From Aralia elata (taxonomy: Eukaryota > Streptophyta > Magnoliopsida > Apiales > Araliaceae), in the NCBI GenBank assembly GCA_034770075.1, contig CM068385.1:58656939-58720938 (forward strand): a DNA stretch of 64,000 bases. Direction: 5' to 3'. The notes under the pieces were generated by a model. The model ran no database searches. It saw nothing but the letters and a program-made list of their open reading frames with translations, and was not told the DNA's origin. Positions 19,404 through 31,794 of this stretch are shown piece by piece. Position 1 is the first letter of the stretch; each line of letters opens with the position of its first letter. Made by a program: the position numbers and the translations under genes.

Positions 19404-22400
19404 GTTGGTATCAGAGCTGATAGGTTTGAAACCTTAGGTACGAGTACCTTAGGCTATAACCTTAGAGAATAGAAGTGAAGATGATAGAGTTAAGAGAATA
19501 ATAAGTTAAGAATGATTATGGTACAACGTACTCTTTAATGGTTGATGTATGGTATCTGGGCTAAACAATTCCTTCAGAGAGCGGAGGTTGATACGAACTA
19601 GCGACCGATCTAACTCGTTGTGCAAGACAGTGTAGACGAGACGGGGACTAGTTTGCTGGTTTGTTTGTGGGAAACCACTCAGGTGCTGTACAGAACACTG
19701 TTAGAGACTCGAGGTGTATTACGTATAGAATTAGGGATGTGTATGATTAACAAGTGATTCTTTTCGTATAGGTAGAAGCATGAGATGAGTTAAGTCCTAG
19801 AAAACGTTATGGGAATAAGATGAGAATGACGCGAGGTAAACTCGAATAAAATATTGAATAATATGAATAAAGATAGAGATTCTTAAAGGAAGAAATTGTT
19901 ATATATAAAACAAGAAAGATTCAAAGAAGAATCTTGAAAAGTTATAAAAGATGAGAACCAGGAGTTACCTGACTCCAATAATAAAGATGGTGTTTATTAA
20001 ATAGACGATGTCTATAAGGATGAAAATGGTATAATAATAAGGATGAACTCAAATAGAGTTTAGAGAATTCATGTGAGATAAGATTATGATAAAATGAGTA
20101 GGTTCAAAGAAGAACCTGAAGAGCTAAAAGAACAGGGAACACCTGAGTTGATTAATCATAAGATAATGTGATTAAAGAGAAGAATAGAGAAGATCGTAGG
20201 ATGATACGATCATAAGATAAGAAAGAATCGTAGGAAGAGAGATGATAGAAGGAGATCACAACGTGATCCGCTAAAGTTATAAAATGTTAGAGGATCTTAA
20301 ATGATTGAATAGTGATAGCATGACGCTATAAAGAGATGGTACTATAAAATAGTACGATATTAACTCACGAGGAGTTATGGATGCTGAAATACGAGAAATT
20401 CGTATCAAATAAAGAGTTAAATTAAGAGCAAGATGAAATTAGGTGGGATTTCAATCGAGGACTCATGTTAGTGGCTGAGTTGTACAATTCCTGGTATGGG
20501 ACGGGAATTTGTGCTTGGTTTGAAAACTACTTAGCTTCCTATATTAATATACTGGTTGAGTTGAACAAGTCCTGGTATGGGACGGGATTTGTCCACGGTT
20601 TAACAACCGCTCAGCTTCCTATATTGATTAGTGGTCGAGTTGGTTCGACAACCACTTAGCTTCCTATATTGATAATCATTGAAATATTGGTGTCGCACTA
20701 TCGATATACATATGACGAGAAGGTGATTCTTTTCTCATATTTATATTTGATAGTTAGAGAATATTAAGATTAGGTACGGTTCTTAAAACTCATACTTATG
20801 GTAGGATCGTGACTCATAATCGTATGATGGAACCCCTCAGCGAATGGACGATTTTGGTCTGACTAGGATAAGTTCCTGAATCCATTATGATTGTGGTAAG
20901 TTCCTGAACTTCCAAAGTGTGGTAAGTTTGATGAACTGTATTGGGTATAGAAAAGTTATGGTATAGAGAGCATTGATGATATTGAAGAATGAGAGAATGA
21001 TTGAGTGGTGAAGTAATGGAGTAAAGATTGAAGTTAATGGAAAGAAGATGGAGATTCTAATTCTTCTAGCTATGCTAGATTTTCGAAATTATTGTCATCG
21101 TGCTAATATTCGCAATTTTGTATTCTCAAAAATATATTGGGTCAATGTTGAAACCAATAAGTTTTAAAACGGTGTTATTATTCGTATGTCTATGCTAATT
21201 GTTTCAGCTAGACAAAAATGATTTGAAATTATCAAAATGTATTTTGAACGACGGAGTCATCAATGCAACTGAACCTAGTGTTGGATGTGATCGAAGGATC
21301 GTCAACCCACTATGGTATGATGTAGTATGACAAAGTCCTAAAATGACGGCATCCTCAACGTACCATCGAGCGGTACGGTATCATGACGTCATAAAAGAAT
21401 TTTGGTTTCTTTTTAGTTATGAAAAGATATGCCAATTGAGTTGGCTAAAAATGTTTTGATTAATATTCGAATTGTTGTTCAAGGTCTATGCTAATTGATT
21501 CGGCTAGACGACTGCTGAAAGATATTTATGAAGTTTAAGAGTTCTTTGAGATTTTATGCCAAACCAGTTTATTCTGGTGCGGAATTTGTATTAAGTCTGA
21601 GGTGAACCAACCCTGTAATGGGGGTTACGCAATAGCGTTAATATGTATGTGCACAATACATAGTACGAAGGGCTGATCACCTGGAGTACGAGAAGAGATG
21701 GTCCATAGTCTTTTGACTGTTAAAGGTTACAGTAGAAATATCTGTTAACCTAGGCCAAGGTTCAAGTCTTTACGACTACTCAGCATGATATTGAAAGTTT
21801 TTGAATGTATCTTTAAATTCATGAGTTATTCATACTGCTTCTCAATTATTGAACAATTGTGGAAGATTCTTATTCTTTTGAAAGGTGGAAGTGGAAAGAA
21901 GCTATTCCTTAAGAAAAGGTAAGACGTGGAATGCAATATGTGGTGATGAGTAAGTTAAAGAAACTGTAATAAATCCAAGAAAAGAATGAAATTCCAGAAA
22001 GGGAAGTGATAAATTTAGCTGATGAAGGCTAATGATGAGAAATTTTTAGAAGAAGAAGATGAGAAGAATGCAATGATCTTAGAAAGATCCTTGGAAAAAG
22101 AACTTAGTTGTAGAACCCAATGAATAAGTAGAGATTAATGTAAACCCCATTTCGTTAAATGGAAGGAACACATATATTAATAAATCAAAATTTCGAGGAC
22201 GAAATTCTTAGAAGACGGGGTGAATATGATATCCCAAATATTTATACGATGCTAAATCAGAATATTTTGGTGATTACAACGAGCATGTTATGCAATGATC
22301 CTTAGAGAAAGGAGGTGAATGCGTTAAAGGGTGAGAGAATATGTAGTACTCGAAGTGTTTCAAGTTTAAGTGAAGGTGACGAAATAGGACCTACGCTAAG

Positions 22401-22509
22401 GTAATGTGTTGAAGTTATTCAACAATAAAATTTTGAAGAGATTTAACAAAAACCGAGTAAGGGAAGTTTCGTTGATTCCGAGGACGGAATCCTTATAAGG
22501 AGGGAAGGA
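19404..22509 (+). other. Element E internal region 1 (no coding capacity)
   Basis: A PBS, TGGTATCAGAGC at 19406-19417 (tRNA-iMet type), starts the region. The body is AT-rich with many short repeats and frequent stops in all frames. Noteworthy parts are direct repeats at 20466-20680, a block resembling the D LTR at about 21596-21770, a first hairpin AATTTCGAGGACGAAATT with a purine-rich follow-up (22189-22240), and the hairpin plus PPT used by the next LTR (22474-22509). I found no gag, protease, RT or integrase motifs. Confidence 0.85.
20466..20680 (+). repeat. Degenerate direct repeats in E internal region 1
   Basis: About two and a half units share GGTATGGGACGGGA and CTTCCTATATTGAT, with unit length near 80-90 bp. 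The same block occurs at about 26354-26568 in internal region 2. The 64-codon frame across it is a by-product of the repeats. Confidence 0.7.
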
Positions 22510-25297
22510 TGTGACAACCCGAATTTTCAGAAGTTACTAAATAAGAATTTAATAAATAAAATTCTTATTATGTGACGTTTTGAGTTTTGAGCACGTGTAT
22601 ATATGTGATTTATATTTTGTGAAATATGTGATTTGATGTGAAGAGAATTATATAAATGAGGTTTAATAAATAATGAGGATAATTCACTTAATTTAAATAG
22701 CGAGTTAATGTATATGTATATATTCGTTTTAAAATGTGAAAGCAATATGTTTCATGTTAATATATTACGATTGTGAATCTCGTAAATGGATAAAATATCT
22801 ATTTAGAAGAATAAATATTTTAGTTGGAATGCTTATTTAATTAAGTAAATATTTGATGAGAATATTGTGTGAGAATTTATTTGTATAAGAATATTAGGTA
22901 AGGTGATAATAAATATTTTGATACCTGAAGAGTATTTTATTGTGCTCGGATGTTGATAAGATGTTGATAATTTATTAAATGAGAGGATAAATAATTTTAT
23001 TAAATAAAATTATTCATTAAGTAAAAGATGATTTTATTAAGCAAAATTACTTATTAAATAAAAAATTATATTTTTGTGTGACTAAATTAATTGTCATAAT
23101 TTTATTAGTATGGAATAATTGAAGGACTATCGTATTTAATTAAAAATAAGTGTGACAGTATATATATATATCATATGATAAAATGGATTATTAAAATAAA
23201 TGGAGAGAGGATTAATTTAAGCTAAACCAAACAAGGTCTTGTGACCCTTGGTTGGTAGAAAAATGGATTATTATTACTTAGTCTAGCCAAACATGGCCTT
23301 GAGACTCTTTGACTTTGTAACTGCTGAGACCCTTAATGTGGTCAGTTTTTCTTTTACGTATTATATTTCTTAAGTATGGAGAAAAGGAAGAGAAAGAACA
23401 GAACTTGGTGAGGGTTTGAGAAGAGAGAAGAAATTCTCTGCTAAAATTGGAAGGAGAATCCTAAAAAAAAATCAAAGAGGGAATCAAGAGGAAGAAGAAG
23501 GACAATTTACAATCCTTATCATCTAACTAATTAAAGGTAAATTCTAGGTTTCAAGTTTTAATTTTTGTTATCTGTAATTGAATTTTTAGAATCAAGTTGT
23601 TGAGGAATTGGATGTTTATACATGATTGTATGGATATATAATCAGTTATATAGCAATTATAAATAATTTTTTGTAACTAGAATCCATGAAAAAAACAAGT
23701 TTTGAATGAGTTTTGTGTTCTTGAGTCTATACATATGATATGGCCTATTTTGGGGTTAAAATTGATTAGGAATTGGTTGTTATGCGATTTATGGTGTTAA
23801 AATGGTTGTATATATGTTGGGTTTTTGTTTTTACAAAACCTAAAATGTCTGGGTTTAGTTAATTTGTGAATTGGATGAAGAAATTGAGAATTTTGGCTTT
23901 GAATTCTGCAGTTCGGCGAACTGCAGAAACTGGAAATCAATCGTCTCGCCCCGGCGAGAGTTTCATGTTGTATTTTCTCGCCCCGGCGAGAGTTTCATGA
24001 AGGATTTTCTCGCCCCGGCGAGAAATGCAGAAATGGAAAATTTTATTTTTTTTTCCTTTTTGGTTACCATGTGTTACCCTAAACAAGAATTGTTTATGAC
24101 CATTATGCATCTAACGTAAAACATGTTATAAAACCTAGTAACATGTTATAAACACGCAAATGACGATTTAAAAGTGGTTCTTTAATAAGTTATATATGGC
24201 TTAAGCTTGAGGTATGAGAATTTGAAAGATTAAGATGTGGACTAACTTAATAATACAATTGAGTGTTATTCACCTATTGTGATATAATGAGATGTTACGG
24301 AGACTTAATTAAATGTTAAGTATCAGTTGAAGTGTAGCGTAAAGAGAATGAAAAGAAAGTTTAGCATAATAACCGAAGGGTTTGCGAGGACCCCTAATGG
24401 GACTTAATTCCTAAGTTAGGAATTGTAAAGAGAATAAAGTGAAAGATTTTGAAATGTTAAGTAGAATTAATTCTAAATGTTGCTATGTGGCTAACAAATG
24501 ATGTACATGATTATATATCGTGTAGGATACATGAAGTGCAGTTAAATATAAGCTGGTTACGGTAAATGATAATCTACGAACCAGGCAAGTCTTTCAGTTC
24601 CTATTGGTTATGTGAATTAAATGATTGATTGTTTTAAACCTATGATGCGAAAGCATGATGAATTCTATATGTTGTATGTGCGAAACGACAAAGTCAATTT
24701 ATGACTACGTTCGTTGAGTTAGAATGTTGATTGAGTTATGGAACTCAATTATTACTTGGTAACTGATGTACAACATGTATGATATGCTAGAATTATAATG
24801 TTTAAGATGGTATAAACTGAGCATGTTGTTTATGTGCTACGTGATGCATGAAAACTGTTAGATTTTGCTGAGCTGTCGAGCTCATTCTTGCAAATAACCA
24901 TTTTTGCAGGTTAAGAATTCAAGGTAAAGTTATGTGCTACCTAAATGACGTGGATCAAAATGTTGCATGAAGATTAGATGTTCTAGTTCAAGTTAATACT
25001 TGAGTCATGTTAAGACTTTCGTTAAATGTATTTATGTTGAGTTGTAAAGCTTATATTGAAGTGTAAATTTTTATATTAAGTTCGACAAGGTGAATCATTA
25101 TATTAACATGATTCTATGATATTTAAATGTAAAGGTTGAGAATTTTTGGGATCGAGAATGATTGATAATAGAAAAATTTTATTATTCCGCATTTTTGTTA
25201 AGTTTATTATTGATTATAGATGTAAAGTTAGAATGTAAATGTATTGTTAACGACCGATGTCAAGAGTTGGTTTGTTTAGAATTTTGGGGTCGTTACA
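22510..25297 (+). repeat. Element E LTR copy 2
   Basis: Nearly identical to copy 1, with small indels mostly in homopolymers and one dyad fewer. It serves as the 3' LTR of unit 1 and the 5' LTR of unit 2: a PPT precedes it and a PBS follows at 25300-25311. Confidence 0.93.
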
Positions 25298-28200
25298 GTT
25301 GGTATCAGAGCTGATAGGTTTGAAACCTTAGGTACGAGTACCTTAGGCTATAACCTTAGAGAATAGAAGTGAAGATGATAGAGTTAAGAGAATAATAAGT
25401 TAAGAATGATTATGGTACAACGTACTCTTTAATGGTTGATGTATGGTATCTGGGCTAAACAATTCCTTCAGAGAGCGGAGGTTGATACGAACTAGCGACC
25501 GATCTAACTCGCTGTGCAAGACAGTGTAGACGAGACGGGGACTAGTTTGTTGGTTGTTTGTGGGAAACCACTCAGGTGCTGTACAGAACACTGTTAGAGA
25601 CTCGAGGTGTATTACGTATAGAATTAGGGATGTGTATGATTAACAAGTGATTCTTTTCGTATAGGTAGAAGCATGAGATGAGTTAAGTCCTAGAAACGTT
25701 ATGGGAATAAGATGAGAATGACGCGAGGTAAACTCGAATAAAATATTGAATAATATGAATAAAGATAGAGATTCTTAAAGGAAGAATTGTTATATATAAA
25801 CAAGAAGATTCAAAGAAGAATCTTGAAAAGTTATAAAAGATGAGAACCAGGAGTTACCTGACTCCAATAATAAAGATGGTGTTATTAAATAGACGATGTC
25901 TATAAGATGAAAATGGTATAATAATAAGGATGAACTCAAATAGAGTTTAGAGAATTCATGTGAGATAAGATTATGATAAAATGAGTAGGTTCAAAGAAGA
26001 ACCTGAAGAGCTAAAAGAACAGGGAACACCTGAGTTTGATTAATCATAAGATAATGTGATTAAAGAGAAGAATAGAGAAGATCGTAGGATGATACGATCA
26101 TAAGATAAGAAAGAATCGTAGGAAGAGAGATGATAGAAGGAGATCACAACGTGATCCGCTAAAGTTATAAAATGTTAGAGGATCTTAAATGATTGAATAG
26201 TGATAGCATGACGCTATAAAGAGATGGTACTATAAAATAGTACGATATTAACTCACGAGGAGTTATGGATGATGAAATACGAGAAATTCGTATCAAATAA
26301 AGAGTTAAATTAAGAGCAAGATGAAATTAGGTGGGATTTCAATCGAGGACTCATGTTAGTGGCTGAGTTGTACAATTCCTGGTATGGGACGGGAATTTGT
26401 GCTTGGTTTGAAAACTACTTAGCTTCCTATATTAATATACTGGTTGAGTTGAACAAGTCCTGGTATGGGACGGGATTTGTCCATGGTTTAACAACCGCTC
26501 AGCTTCCTATATTGATTAGTGGTCGAGTTGGTTCGACAACCACTTAGCTTCCTATATTGATAATCATTGAAATATTGGTGTCGCACTATCGATATACATA
26601 TGACGAGAAGGTGATTCTTTTCTCATATTTATATTTGATAGTTAGAGAATATTAAGATTAGGTACGGTTCTTAAAACTCATACTTATGGTAGGATCGTGA
26701 CTCATAATCGTATGATGGAACCCCTCAGCGAATGGACGATTTTGGTCTGACTAGGATAAGTTCCTGAATCCATATGATTGTGGTAAGTTCCTGAACTTCC
26801 AAAGTGTGGTAAGTTTGATGAACTGTATTGGGTATAGAAAAGTTATGGTATAGAGAGCATTGATGATATTGAAGAATGAGAGAATGATTGAGTGGTGAAG
26901 TAATGGAGTAAAGATTGAAGTTGATGGAAAGAAGATGGAGATTCTAATTCTTCTAGCTATGCTAGATTTTCGAAATTATTGTCATCGTGCTAATATTCGC
27001 AATTTTGTATTCTCAAAAATATATTGGGTCAATGTTGAAACCAATAAGTTTTAAAACGGTGTTATTATTCGTATGTCTATGCTAATTGTTTCAGCTAGAC
27101 AAAAATGATTTGAAATTATCAAAATGTATTTTGAACGACGGAGTCATCAATGCAACTGAACCTAGTGTTGGATGTGATCGAAGGATCGTCAACCCACTAT
27201 GGTATGATGTAGTATGACAAAGTCCTAAAATGACGGCATCCTCAACGTACCATCGAGCGGTACGGTATCATGACGTCATAAAAGAATTTTGGTTTCTTTT
27301 TAGTTATGAAAAGATATGCCAATTGAGTTGGCTAAAAATGTTTTGATTAATATTCGAATTGTTGTTCAAGGTCTATGCTAATTGATTCGGCTAGACGACT
27401 GCTGAAAGATATTTATGAAGTTTAAGAGTTCTTTGAGATTTTATGCCAAACCAGTTTATTCTGGTGCGGAATTTTGTATTAAGTCTGAGGTGAACCAACC
27501 CTGTAATGGGGGTTACGCAATAGCGTTAATATGTATGTGCACAATACATAGTACGAAGGGCTGATCACCTGGAGTACGAGAAGAGATGGTCCATAGTCTT
27601 TTTGACTGTTAAAGGTTACAGTAGAAATATCTGTTAACCTAGGCCAAGGTTCAAGTCTTTACGACTACTCAGCATGATATTGAAAGTTTTTGAATGTATC
27701 TTTAAATTCATGAGTTATTCATACTGCTTCTCAATTATTGAACAATTGTGGAAGATTCTTATTCTTTTGAAAGGTGGAAGTGGAAAGAAGCTATTCCTTA
27801 AGAAAAGGTAAGACGTGGAATGCAATATGTGGTGATGAGTAAGTTAAACAAACTGTAATAAATCCAAGAAAAGAATGAAATTCCAGAAAGGGAAGTGATA
27901 AATTTAGCTGATGATGGCTAATGATGAGAAATTTTTAGAAGAAGAAGATGAGAAGAATGCAATGATCTTAGAAAGATCCTTGGAAAAAGAACTTAGTTGT
28001 AGAACCCAATGAATAAGTAGAGATTAATGTAAACCCCATTTCGTTAAATGGAAGGAACACATATATTAATAAATCAAAATTTCGAGGACGAAATTCTTAG
28101 AAGACAATGTGATATCCCAAATATTTATACGATGCTAAATCAGAATATTTTGGTGATTACAACGAGCATGTTATGCAATGATCCTTAGAGAAAGGAGGTG

Positions 28201-28392
28201 AATGCGTTAAAGGGTGAGAGAATATGTAGTACTCGAAGTGTTTCAAGTTTAAGTGAAGGTGACGAAATAGGACCTACGCTAAGGTAATGTGTTGAAGTTA
28301 TTCAACAATAAAATTTTGAAGAGATTTAACAAAAACCGAGTAAGGGAAGTTTCGTTGATTCCGAGGACGGAATCCTTATAAGGAGGGAAGGA
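25298..28392 (+). other. Element E internal region 2 (no coding capacity)
   Basis: Nearly identical to 19404-22509, with PBS at 25300-25311, hairpin at 28078-28095 and hairpin/PPT at 28357-28392. It differs by a short deletion after GAAGAC (near 28105) and by single-base indels. No gene is seen. Confidence 0.85.
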
Positions 28393-31192
28393 TGTGACAA
28401 CCCGAATTTTCAGAAGTTACTAAATAAGAATTTAATAAATAAAATTCTTATTATGTGACGTTTTGAGTTTTGAGCACGTGTATATATGTGATTTATATTT
28501 TGTGAAATATGTGATTTGATGTGAAGAGAATTATATAAATGAGGTTTAATAAATAATGAGGATAATTCACTTAATTTAAATAGCGAGTTAATGTATATGT
28601 ATATATTCGTTTTAAAATGTGAAAGCAATATGTTTCATGTTAATATATTACGATTGTGAAATCTCGTAAATGGATAAAATATCTATTTAGAAGAATAAAT
28701 ATTTTAGTTGGAATGCTTATTTAATTAAGTAAATATTTGATGAGAATATTGTGTGAGAATTTATTTGTATAAGAATATTAGGTAAGGTGATAATAAATAT
28801 TTTGATACCTGAAGAGTATTTTATTGTGCTCGGATGTTGATAAGATGTTGATAATTTATTAAATGAGAGGATGAATAATTTTATTAAATAAAATTATTCA
28901 TTAAGTAAAAGATGATTTTATTAAGCAAAATTACTTATTAAATAAAAATTATATTTTTGTGTGACTAAATTAATTGTCATAATTTTATTAGTATGGAATA
29001 ATTGAAGGACTATCGTATTTAATTAAAAATAAGTGTGACAGTATATATATATATATCATATGATAAAATGGATTATTAAAATAAATGGAGAGAGGATTAA
29101 TTTAAGCTAAACCAAACAAGGTCTTGTGACCCTTGGTTGGTAGAAAAATGGATTATTATTACTTAGTCTAGCCAAACATGGCCTTGAGACTCTTTGACTT
29201 TGTAACTACTGAGACCCTTAATGTGGTCAGTTTTTCTTTTACGTATTATATTTCTTAAGTCTGGAGAAAAGGAAGAGAAAGAACAGAACTTGGTGAGGGT
29301 TTGAGAAGAGAGAAGAAATTCTCTGCTAAAATTGGAAGGAGAATCCTAAAAAAAAAATCAAAGAGGGAATCAAGAGGAAGAAGAAGGACAATTTACAATC
29401 CTTATCATCTAACTAATTAAAGGTAAATTCTAGGTTTCAAGTTTTAATTTTTGTTATCTGTAATTGAATTTTTAGAATCAAGTTATTGAGGAATTGGATG
29501 TTTATACATGATTGTATGGATATATAATCAGTTATATAGCAATTATAAATAATTTTCTGTAACTAGAATCCATGAAAAAAACAAGTTTTGAATGCTTTTT
29601 GTGTTCTTGAGTCTATACATATGATATGGCCTATTTTGGGGTTAAAATTGATTAGGAATTGGTTGTTATGCGATTTATGGTGTTAAAATGGTTGTATATA
29701 TGTTGGGTTTTTGTTTTTACAAAACCTAAAATGTCTGGGTTTAGTTAATTTGTGAATTGGATGAAGAAATTGAGAATTTTGGCTTTGAATTCTGCAGTTC
29801 GGCGAACTGCAGAAACTGGAAATCAATCGTCTCGCCCCGGCGAGAGTTTCATGTTGTATTTTCTCGCCCCGGCGAGAGTTTCATGAAGGATTTTCTCGCC
29901 CCGGCGAGAAATGCAGAAATGGAAAATTTTATTTTTTTTTCCTTTTTGGTTACCATGTGTTACCCTAAACAAGAATTGTTTATGACCATTATGCATCTAA
30001 CGTAAAACATGTTATAAAACCTAGTAACATGTTATAAACACGCAAATGACGATTTAAAAGTGGTTCTTTAATAAGTTATATATGGCTTAAGCTTGAGGTA
30101 TGAGAATTTGAAAGATTAAGATGTGGACTAACTTAATAATACAATTGAGTGTTATTCACCTATTGTGATATAATGAGATGTTACGGAGACTTAATTAAAT
30201 GTTAAGTATCAGTTGAAGTGTAGCGTAAAGAGAATGAAAAGAAAGTTTAGGCATAATAACCGAAGGGTTTGCGAGGACCCCTAATGGGACTTAATTCCTA
30301 AGTTAGGAATTGTAAAGAGAATAAAGTGAAAGATTTTGAAATGTTAAGTAGAATTTAATTCTAAATGTTGCTATGTGGCTAACAAATGATGTACATGATT
30401 ATATATCGTGTAGGATACATGAAGTGCAGTTAAATATAAGCTGGTTACGGTAAATGATAATCTACGAACCAGGCAAGTCTTTCAGTTCCTATTGGTTATG
30501 TGAATTAAATGATTGATTGTTTTAAACCTATGATGCGAAAGCATGATGAATTCTATATGTTGTATGTGCGAAACGACAAAGTCAATTTATGACTACGTTC
30601 GTTGAGTTAGAATGTTGATTGAGTTATGGAACTCAATTATTACTTGGTAACTGATGTACAACATGTATGATATGCTAGAAATTATAATGTTTAAGATGGT
30701 ATAAACTGAGCATGTTGTTTATGTGCTACGTGATGCATGAAAACTGTTAGATTTTGCTGAGCTGTCGAGCTCATTCTTGCAAATAACCATTTTTGCAGGT
30801 TAAGAATTCAAGGTAAAGTTATGTGCTACCTAAATGACGTGGATCAAAATGTTGCATGAAGATTAGATGTTCTAGTTCAAGTTAATACTTGAGTCATGTT
30901 AAGACTTTCGTTAAATGTATTTATGTTGAGTTGTAAAGCTTATATTGAAGTGTAAATTTTTATATTAAGTTCGACAAGGTGAATCATTATATTAACATGA
31001 TTCTATGATATTTAAATGTAAAGGTTGAGAATTTTTGGGATCGAGAATGATTGATAATAGAAAAATTTTATTATTCCGCATTTTTGTTAAGTTTATTATT
31101 GATTATAGATGTAAAGTTAGAATGTAAATGTATATATATTGTTAACGACCGATGTCAAGAGTTGGTTTGTTTAGAATTTTGGGGTCGTTACA
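28393..31192 (+). repeat. Element E LTR copy 3
   Basis: The last LTR of the array. It ends GGGGTCGTTACA at 31192 and is followed by the interrupted aORF1 exon rather than a PBS. It has a short TATATA expansion near its 3' end (about 31131-31140) that the other copies lack. Confidence 0.93.
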
Positions 31193-31406
31193 CAACCTCG
31201 CAGTCAAGAAGGTGAAGAGACTGCGTCTGGTGGAACCAGCGCTCAGATAAGGCCCTCATGTAACCCCAGGGGCACTGGCGGGGAATGATGGTGAAGAAGT
31301 GACGAAAGCCCCAGGAGTCCACCACCGCTCGGTACTCACTGTGCAGAGCTGTATAGAGGGAATATATGTTGAACCAGTTACCCCTCGGCTGAGTAAACTC
31401 GGGCAC
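31193..31406 (-). pseudogene. aORF1 exon 2, 5' portion: N-terminal plant mobile domain
   Basis: It starts after the acceptor at 31407 with VPEFTQPRGNWFNIY and contains MRALSERWFHQTQSLHLLDCEV, matching the ALVERW...F..GEMTLTP pattern that opens a plant mobile domain. It is cut at 31193 by the insertion of E and continues at 16593. Confidence 0.75.
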
Positions 31407-31488
31407 CTGGGGCAATCACCAATGGGTCAATCCAGATAAAAGGGGAGTTGAGAAATTGAGAATAAAATCAGAATAGAACTGAATATAC
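31407..31488 (-). other. First intron of aORF1 (82 nt)
   Basis: On the minus strand the donor is AACGAG|GTATAT (31488) and the acceptor is GCCCCAG|GTGCCC (31407). It is phase 0 and AT-rich. Splicing joins a Pro/Ser-rich N-terminus to the mobile domain. Confidence 0.7.
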
Positions 31489-31794
31489 CTCGTTAGCCAC
31501 GAGAGATGCTGAGGGGTGACGACTGAGATCCCGACCCAATAGATCGGGTATCTGTACAGATGCGCCAGACGGGGCACTATGAGGAGATGGAGCCGGTGTG
31601 CTGGAGGATGGCCCCTCTGCCGCAACCTCCGGAGGAACAGCCTCCTCAACGTCCGGGTGATCGGGACGGATGACAGCCTCCGCCAAGCGACGAGCCTGAC
31701 GGGTCCGAGGAAGAACGGGGGCAGGTGCAGCCCTACGACGGCGAACACCCGAAGTCCGTGACGCGGAAGAGCTACTGGGAGCGTCGGGATCCAT
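31489..31794 (-). pseudogene. aORF1 exon 1: Pro/Ser/Arg-rich N-terminus
   Basis: The ATG at 31794 begins MDPDAPSSSSASRTSG, followed by a basic stretch (VRRRRAAPAP, TRQARRL) and an acidic/Pro-rich linker up to LVANE at the intron donor. No domain is recognised. The basic cluster could act as a nuclear localisation signal (inference). It is the promoter-proximal exon of the antisense gene. Confidence 0.65.

Larger units (their letters stand above)
16594..31192 (+). mobile_element. Element E: tandem LTR-internal-LTR-internal-LTR array, non-autonomous
   Basis: Three LTRs (16594-19403, 22510-25297, 28393-31192; 2.79-2.81 kb) alternate with two internal regions (19404-22509, 25298-28392; 3.1 kb). 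Copies are nearly identical. LTRs begin TGTGACAACCC and end GGGGTCGTTACA. The internal parts have a tRNA-iMet-type PBS and a PPT but no gag or pol. Outer flanks are TAACC on the left (16589-16593) and CAACC on the right (31193-31197), a 5-bp duplication with one difference, so the whole array behaves as one insertion. PBS leader, GC-rich LTR dyads and several blocks resemble element D, so D-like proteins probably mobilised it. Confidence 0.9.

Noticed and set aside
19406..19417. A tRNA gene fragment at TGGTATCAGAGC
   Set aside because: Only the 12-nt complement of a tRNA 3' end is present, at the position of a primer binding site.
20465..20659. A 64-codon ORF with internal repeats in E (and 26353-26547)
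   Set aside because: It is explained by direct repeats of non-coding sequence with no start context or relatives.
16594..31192. E as three independent solo insertions or MITEs
   Set aside because: Shared PBS/PPT junctions, 2.8-kb LTR length and a single outer target duplication fit one tandem LTR element.
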